Source of the DNA: an uncultured Dokdonia sp.
GTDB lineage: Bacteria; Bacteroidota; Bacteroidia; Flavobacteriales; Flavobacteriaceae
Length of the DNA stretch: 10,203 bases
Reading direction: 5' to 3'
Assembly: GCA_937124495.1 (NCBI GenBank)
Contig: CAKZKZ010000340.1
Span: forward strand, 1 to 10,203
Numbering within the stretch: the first letter of the stretch is position 1; each line of letters begins with the position of its first letter. A program made the position numbers and the translations under genes. Under the pieces are notes generated by a model. That model was given only the letters and a program-made list of their open reading frames with translations, was not told where the DNA came from and did no database searches. This document shows, piece by piece, positions 7,246-10,203 of the stretch.

Positions 7246-7278
7246 AAAACAAAATATTATTAATTCAAATTACCAATA

Positions 7279-7323
7279 TTCATGAAAATCGGTATATACT
7301 TCTAAAAAAAGAGTACAACTCTT
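7279..7323 (+). promoter_or_regulatory. Upstream control region of precursor F
   Basis: It contains the half-site TTCATGAAAA (7279-7288) identical to the arms of the repeat at 5325-5354, and a small hairpin AAGAGT-ACA-ACTCTT (7309-7323). Blocks GAAAA, TATA and AGAGTA follow an ATTATTAATT at about 7256 in the same order as in the LanA upstream modules, so this may be a weak, plus-oriented relative. The hairpin could alternatively end regulator 2 transcripts. Confidence 0.35.
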
Positions 7324-7368
7324 CTTAGTTTTAACTCATCAATTAATATTAATACAAAAACAATCTTA

Positions 7369-7611
7369 ATGAAAAAGAAAATAGATTTAAACAAATTTAA
7401 AATTGCTAATCTTACAACAATGAAAACCTTAAAAGGAGGAACAGGTGATGAAACAGGAGGTATAGAAACTGGAGGTCCTAACACATTACCACCGCAATGC
7501 CTAACGAATACAGAACCAGATCCCGACTATCAATCTGACAATCCATTAAATCCTCCTGGTTGTTTACAAACATCTGCCATACATGTAAGTAATGGCTGTA
7601 ATATAGGTTAA
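7369..7611 (+). CDS. Class I lanthipeptide-type precursor F
   Basis: This 80-residue peptide has the leader MKKKIDLNKFKIANLTTMKT plus LKGG (residues 1-24), matching the Bacteroidota class I lanthipeptide leader pattern: a Lys-rich start, LNKxKIANL and a GG cleavage site. The long 56-residue core starts TGDETGGIETGG and contains Cys at 44, 65 and 77 with about ten Ser/Thr, including T46, T48, T68, S69 and S74, enough for up to three thioether rings plus extra dehydrated residues. It is much longer than the C/D/E precursors, and its core does not resemble theirs. It lies 123 nt downstream of regulator 2 on the same strand and ends at a strong bidirectional terminator. Modification by the local LanB/LanC is inferred. 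Confidence 0.8.
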   Translation: MKKKIDLNKFKIANLTTMKTLKGGTGDETGGIETGGPNTLPPQCLTNTEPDPDYQSDNPLNPPGCLQTSAIHVSNGCNIG

Positions 7612-7633
7612 AAGTTATAACGCACAAAAGATC

Positions 7634-7675
7634 AAAAAGAGTGAATTTATTATCCTATAAATTCACTCTTTTTTT
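7634..7675. terminator. Strong bidirectional terminator between precursor F and lanC
   Basis: The 17-bp arms 7634-7650 and 7657-7673 pair perfectly around the loop TATCCT. The arm ends give U-tracts in both directions (TTTTTTT at 7669-7675 on plus, CTTTTTGAT on minus). It separates the convergent precursor F and lanC genes. Confidence 0.93.
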
Positions 7676-7680
7676 ATTTC

Positions 7681-7708
7681 TTTATTTGTTTTCGCGAAAG
7701 CAAATAAA
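7681..7708. repeat. 28-bp near-perfect palindrome with TTTCGCGAAAG core
   Basis: TTTATTTG and CAAATAAA flank a TTTTCGCGAAAG centre, giving a 28-bp palindrome with one mismatched pair (7689/7700). It abuts the lanC stop codon at 7709. It shares its core with the palindrome at 4764-4787 and may be a dispersed repeat or aid transcript ending. Confidence 0.65.
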
Positions 7709-8953
7709 TCATCCAATCATTAAGCATTGATTCCAATCTGTTTTTTCTGGATTAAGATAAGATAGAATAGCAAGTCCTATGCCTGCAATTCCTTCTAAAA
7801 GACTATTTTCTTTTTCATACGTAGGGGTATCTCCACCTCTCCACTTCTTATACCCAGCAGATCCGTCTTTATGATGATCTATAGTAAGCCCATAATCTAT
7901 CCAATAATCTGCCGCTTCTTTAAACGTATTATTGGAGGTTTCTTTATACATATAGTCAAAGATATGCATCACTCCAAAAGCTCCATGACATAATCCTCCA
8001 TCTACAATTCGAGTTTCTTCTATATCTCTACGAGTGGCTGCATACTCCAAAAGCTCTATAGCAGTTTCCTTTACTTTTTTATTTTGTAGCACTTTACTTG
8101 CGCGCCATAACGAAACTGCCACTCCTAACTCTCCATAACACCATGCAAGTCTATTACTTTGACTCTCTTGATTTTTATCTGTAATCCAATCTGGAAAAAA
8201 AGAAGCATCTGCCTGATCTTTTTTGTAATTAAGTAAATGACTTATAGATTGATTGAGAAGAGGTAATGTATGTTCAGAAAAAGCTTTATGACTTGATAGT
8301 CTAGATAAGAAATTTATAATACTAGACAATCCATGAGAAAGACTAAGGTTACATCCTTTCAATCCTTCTTCTCGTATAAGGAATGATTCCCAATAAATCC
8401 CATGATCACTCTTTTTTGATCTTTCCTTTAAAAGTAAAATCATCTCTATAAGCATACGTTCATATCTGCTCTTCAACTCTGATGATTTTGTATTTTCATA
8501 TCTCTTTAAAAAATAGTACCCTATTCCTATAATTCCGTGTAGAAAATCAAAAAAATTCCCTTGATCGTGAAGATTTGCTACATGATGTAAATAGTCATCC
8601 AATATTCCTAAAAGTCCATCTGTATCTACTTCTATAAATTCTAATTCATTAAGAAGCTCTATAGTCCATGCAGCTCCAGCAATTCCTCCACAAAAAGTAT
8701 GAAAATTATATCCTTCATTTATAGTTCCAACGATAGCTGCTATAATCTCACTTCCAACATCTTCACTTATTTCATTAGGATTATATGCATTGTAATAAAA
8801 GTGAAACAAAGCAAGACCAGAACTTCCAGAAAGCACCCCTATATCTGGAGAATCTAATTCTCCATTATTTATAAGTTCGTGATTAATTTCTTCTAATTTA
8901 TCTTTTAATTTTTGCTCACGCATAGCATCTATAATTTTAAATGAAATATACAT
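7709..8953 (-). CDS. Lanthionine synthetase C-like protein (LanC cyclase)
   Basis: This 414-residue protein has the LanC alpha/alpha-barrel repeat signatures in order: GVLSGSSGLALF (39-50), FCGGIAGAAW (87-96), FLHGIIGIG (137-145), LSHGLSSI (205-212), WCYGELGVA (271-279), LCHGAFGV (321-328) and LLEGIAGIG (385-393). By analogy with NisC, C272, C322 and H323 bind the catalytic zinc and H207 is the conserved active-site His, so the enzyme appears intact. Known role: it activates Cys thiols and adds them to dehydrated Ser/Thr to form lanthionine rings. Start choice is uncertain. The ATG at 8953 sits directly behind a terminator T-run; the ATG at 8923 (MREQKLKDKLEEIN) is an attractive alternative. 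It follows LanA gene C by 59 nt, so expression probably depends on read-through. Confidence 0.92.
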   Translation of the reverse strand: MYISFKIIDAMREQKLKDKLEEINHELINNGELDSPDIGVLSGSSGLALFHFYYNAYNPNEISEDVGSEIIAAIVGTINEGYNFHTFCGGIAGAAWTIELLNELEFIEVDTDGLLGILDDYLHHVANLHDQGNFFDFLHGIIGIGYYFLKRYENTKSSELKSRYERMLIEMILLLKERSKKSDHGIYWESFLIREEGLKGCNLSLSHGLSSIINFLSRLSSHKAFSEHTLPLLNQSISHLLNYKKDQADASFFPDWITDKNQESQSNRLAWCYGELGVAVSLWRASKVLQNKKVKETAIELLEYAATRRDIEETRIVDGGLCHGAFGVMHIFDYMYKETSNNTFKEAADYWIDYGLTIDHHKDGSAGYKKWRGGDTPTYEKENSLLEGIAGIGLAILSYLNPEKTDWNQCLMIG

Positions 8954-8955
8954 AT

Positions 8956-8987
8956 AAAAAAGCTATCTCATATAATAAGATAGCTTT
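8956..8987 (-). terminator. Terminator/attenuator between LanA gene C and lanC
   Basis: On the minus strand AAAGCTATCT and AGATAGCTTT form a 10-bp stem with a 9-nt loop, followed by a T-run that leads directly into the upstream lanC ATG. It would end most LanA transcripts and let a fraction reach lanC, a common way to make much more precursor than enzyme. Confidence 0.85.
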
Positions 8988-9012
8988 AAATATATTAATA
9001 CAGAAGTGCATT

Positions 9013-9168
9013 CTAGAAACACACAAGTCCTGGAGGTGGGATACTTATTAGAGTACCTTCTCTACTTCCTGGTCCACAATTACAAGTTCCTTCTCCTGCG
9101 ATTTTGTTTAAGTCTAAACTACTAATCACTTCTTTGTTTAGTGACAATTCTTTTAACGATTTTTTCAT
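9013..9168 (-). CDS. Class I lanthipeptide precursor C (LanA)
   Basis: This 51-residue peptide is MKKSLKELSLNKEVISSLDL then NKIAGEG, with a predicted core TCNCGPGSREGTLISIPPPG then LVCF. The leader has the Lys-rich start and LSLNKEVISxLDLNK block typical of Bacteroidota class I LanAs and ends in a G-E-G variant of the GG cleavage site. The core has a CxC motif (C29, C31), a C-terminal Cys (C50) and Ser/Thr at T28, S35, T39 and S42 for thioether rings. It is clearly homologous to D and E: the CxC, the PPPG and the terminal CF are shared. The conserved upstream module lies 30-120 nt before the ATG and a terminator lies 26 nt after the stop. As the last array member before lanC, it is a natural substrate of that enzyme (inference). 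Confidence 0.88.
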   Translation of the reverse strand: MKKSLKELSLNKEVISSLDLNKIAGEGTCNCGPGSREGTLISIPPPGLVCF

Positions 9169-9198
9169 AATCTTAAAATATATTAGGTTAATAAAGAG

Positions 9199-9232
9199 CC
9201 TACTCTAATGAAGGTTTTCGGCGTTCCCTTTA
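9199..9232 (-). promoter_or_regulatory. Conserved upstream element, copy 2 (LanA gene C)
   Basis: The forward strand starts CCTACTCTAATGAAGG and continues TTTTCGGCGTTCCCTTTA, 31-64 nt upstream of the gene C start. It matches copy 3 (9735-9768) and copy 1 (2429-2462). Lying downstream of the candidate promoter, it would be transcribed, so it may act in RNA as well as DNA. Confidence 0.75.
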
Positions 9233-9256
9233 CATCAATAAATAATATTGACTTTT

Positions 9257-9287
9257 TAAAAATACCCTATAAATCAGATACTTACAA
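9257..9287 (-). promoter_or_regulatory. Candidate promoter of LanA gene C
   Basis: The minus strand reads TTG, 20 bases, then TATTTTTA, close to the Bacteroidota consensus (TTG/TTTG about 20 nt before TAnnTTTG), and both boxes and spacing are identical before gene D. A second conserved pair (TTTTG, about 22 bases, TATTTTG near 9310-9340) is an alternative or additional promoter. Confidence 0.55.
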
Positions 9288-9480
9288 CTAATACCACCTC
9301 ATATTAGACAAAATAAGGTGCTATTCCTATACACATTCAAAACAAGACATCTATTTATGTGCATTACGATAGAATTCTTCTCTACAGAGATTTGTAATTC
9401 TTTTTTAAAGTTTATTTTATAGTCGTATAACTTTACTCTTTTTCATGATGTATGATAGTTGGAGCATCATGTTAAATGCG

Positions 9481-9513
9481 AAAAAAGCGACTTTACAATG
9501 TAAAATCGCTTTT
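9481..9513 (-). terminator. Terminator of LanA gene D
   Basis: AAAAGCGA/TCGCTTTT plus the inner TTTAC/GTAAA form a 14-position stem with one mismatch and a 3-nt loop. On the minus strand it ends in CTTTTTTCGC. It lies 34 nt past the gene D stop and is homologous to the terminator at 10056-10088. Confidence 0.88.
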
Positions 9514-9546
9514 CATTATACAAATGCAATGTATAATTATATTCTT

Positions 9547-9708
9547 CTAGAAGCACTGCATTCCTGGAGGTGGGCATGTACCTAAAGCACCATCTGTAAT
9601 TCCACCGCCTCCACCACAGAAACAGCTACCTCCACCTTCTACTTTGTTTAAGTCTAAATTGCTGATTACTTCTTTGTCTAATGTTAATTCTTTTAATACT
9701 TTTTTCAT
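9547..9708 (-). CDS. Class I lanthipeptide precursor D (LanA)
   Basis: This 53-residue peptide begins MKKVLKELTLDKEVISNLDL then NKVEGG. Its leader is nearly the same as in C but ends in a regular GG. The predicted core, GSCFCGGGGGITDGALGTCP then PPGMQCF, is very Gly-rich and has four Cys (C29, C31, C45, C52), one more than C; available Ser/Thr are S28, T37 and T44. With only three Ser/Thr against four Cys, not every Cys can form a thioether, so a free thiol or disulfide may remain. The element at 9735-9768 and a TTG-N20-TATTTTTA promoter-like box precede it, and a hairpin terminator follows, so it appears to be an independent transcription unit. LanB/LanC processing is inferred from leader and context. 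Confidence 0.88.
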   Translation of the reverse strand: MKKVLKELTLDKEVISNLDLNKVEGGGSCFCGGGGGITDGALGTCPPPGMQCF

Positions 9709-9734
9709 GATAATTTATGTTAGTTAATAAACTG

Positions 9735-9768
9735 CCTACTCTGGTATAGGTTTTCGGCGTTCCCTTTA
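9735..9768 (-). promoter_or_regulatory. Conserved upstream element, copy 3 (LanA gene D)
   Basis: The forward strand starts CCTACTCTGGTATAGG and continues TTTTCGGCGTTCCCTTTA, 27-60 nt upstream of the gene D start. Differences from copy 2 are confined to the few bases between CCTACTCT and AGGTTTTCGG, indicating that both blocks are under constraint. Confidence 0.75.
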
Positions 9769-9796
9769 CATCAATTAATAATACTTATTGATTTCT

Positions 9797-9827
9797 TAAA
9801 AATACCCTAGAAATCAGGTACTTACAA
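9797..9827 (-). promoter_or_regulatory. Candidate promoter of LanA gene D
   Basis: TTG-N20-TATTTTTA on the minus strand, identical in boxes and spacing to the candidate before gene C. Transcription would begin about 80 nt upstream of the ATG, placing the conserved element inside the 5' UTR. Confidence 0.55.
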
Positions 9828-10055
9828 TAAATGCTGCCTCATATCAAACAAAATAAGGTGCTACTTCTATACATATTCAAAATAGGTCATTGTTTATATA
9901 TGTTACTGTAGAATACATTTTTGCAAAATTCTCAAAAACAACAGCTTACATTTATTCATATTATAATCTTTCCCTAAAATATTATCGATTAGATAGATGC
10001 TCTATAATTCATACTTTCTAATGTATCATTTATCTTCAAAGGCTTTATTAAATAC

Positions 10056-10088
10056 AAAAAAGCGATTTTACATTGTAAAACCGCTTTT
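10056..10088 (-). terminator. Terminator of LanA gene E
   Basis: AAAAGCGATTTTAC (10058-10071) pairs with GTAAAACCGCTTTT (10075-10088), one mismatch and a 3-nt loop, followed on the minus strand by TTTTTTGT. It closely matches the gene D terminator at 9481-9513, and the flanks between stop codon and hairpin are almost identical. Confidence 0.88.
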
Positions 10089-10120
10089 CACTATACAAGT
10101 GCATGTATAATTATATTCTT

Positions 10121-10203
10121 CTAGAAGCACTGCATTCCTGGAGGTGGGATACTTATTAAAGTACCTTGATTACTTCCTGGTCCACAATTACAAGATCCCT
10201 GTC
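10121..10203 (-). CDS. Class I lanthipeptide precursor E (LanA), C-terminal part
   Basis: The minus-strand frame ending at the TAG at 10121-10123 reads QGSCNCGPGSNQGTLISIPP then PGMQCF; the start lies beyond the right edge. It shares CNCGPGS and GTLISIPPPG with precursor C, and GMQCF plus the downstream 3' flank with precursor D. Three Cys are visible (the CxC pair and the terminal CF). It is the third member of the tandem array, spaced 574 nt stop-to-stop from D; D and C are 534 nt apart. The leader and total length cannot be seen, and more array members may lie outside the window. Confidence 0.85.
   Translation of the reverse strand, partial: QGSCNCGPGSNQGTLISIPPPGMQCF

Larger units (their letters stand above)
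9185..9350 (-). repeat. Duplicated LanA upstream module, copy before gene C
   Basis: This stretch aligns base for base, with scattered substitutions and few gaps, to 9721-9890 before gene D. Shared blocks include GGTTTTCGGCGTTCCCTTTA, AAAAATACCCTA, CTTACAA and CAAAATAAGGTGCTA. Conservation well beyond coding sequence shows that the whole cassette was duplicated. Confidence 0.85.
9169..9546. other. Regulatory spacer between LanA genes C and D
   Basis: No gene is supported. From right to left it holds the terminator of gene D, a 7-bp inverted repeat CATGATG/CATCATG (9444-9471), about 165 bases closely similar to 9721-9890, a promoter-like box and the conserved element before gene C. Confidence 0.7.
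9721..9890 (-). repeat. Duplicated LanA upstream module, copy before gene D
   Basis: This is the partner of 9185-9350. Similarity fades beyond about 9890, marking the approximate end of the conserved control region in the cassettes. Confidence 0.85.
9709..10120. other. Regulatory spacer between LanA genes D and E
   Basis: No gene is supported in these 412 bases. They contain the duplicated upstream module of gene D (9721-9890), a non-conserved AT-rich stretch (about 9890-10050) and the terminator of gene E. Apart from these, nothing was recognised. Confidence 0.7.

Noticed and set aside
7302..7484. Minus-strand open frame of about 60 codons with hydrophobic stretch
   Set aside because: It overlaps the leader of precursor F antisense; the hydrophobic part is the complement of Lys/Asn codons and upstream AT-rich DNA.
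9013..10203. Regularly spaced repeats suggesting a CRISPR array
   Set aside because: The repeat period is over 500 nt and the repeats contain genes, promoters and terminators; it is a gene cassette array.

Overview
The window is AT-rich DNA from a Bacteroidota member, most likely a marine Flavobacteriaceae species. The evidence is a type IX secretion (T9SS) C-terminal sorting domain, start sites without strong Shine-Dalgarno sequences, promoter-like TTG-N20-TAnnTTTA boxes, double-glycine leader peptides of the Bacteroidota class I lanthipeptide type, and membrane-anchored TPR/AraC regulators. The genus cannot be fixed from the sequence.

The region is a class I lanthipeptide (RiPP) locus with an unusual number of different precursors. 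From left to right: the N-terminal third of a LanB dehydratase (minus, running off the left edge); a secreted beta-propeller protein with a T9SS tag (minus); a small lanthipeptide-type precursor with one Cys (A, minus); a TPR-TM-AraC regulator (minus); a Cys-rich, Ser/Thr-poor GG-leader peptide (B, minus); a paralogous TPR-TM-AraC regulator (plus); an 80-residue lanthipeptide-type precursor (F, plus); a LanC cyclase (minus); and a tandem array of three related LanA precursors (C, D and partial E, minus) running off the right edge.

Likely workflow (inference): LanB dehydrates Ser/Thr in the precursor cores, LanC adds Cys thiols to form (methyl)lanthionine rings, and a transporter/peptidase outside the window would cut the leader near the GG/EG site. 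LanB and LanC are about 7 kb apart, with regulators and extra precursors between them. The two regulators have a signal peptide, an apparently extracytoplasmic TPR domain, one membrane helix and a cytoplasmic AraC-type DNA-binding domain. They look suited to sensing an external peptide and switching on nearby genes.

The most striking non-coding feature is a shared upstream module: a promoter-like box followed by a roughly 34-nt element. It precedes LanA genes C and D and also the T9SS gene. A degenerate version lies upstream of peptide B and a weaker one upstream of peptide F. Each tandem lanA is its own cassette of module, gene and intrinsic terminator. Cassette E looks like a mosaic of C and D. 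No tRNA, rRNA, CRISPR, transposase or replication origin was seen.
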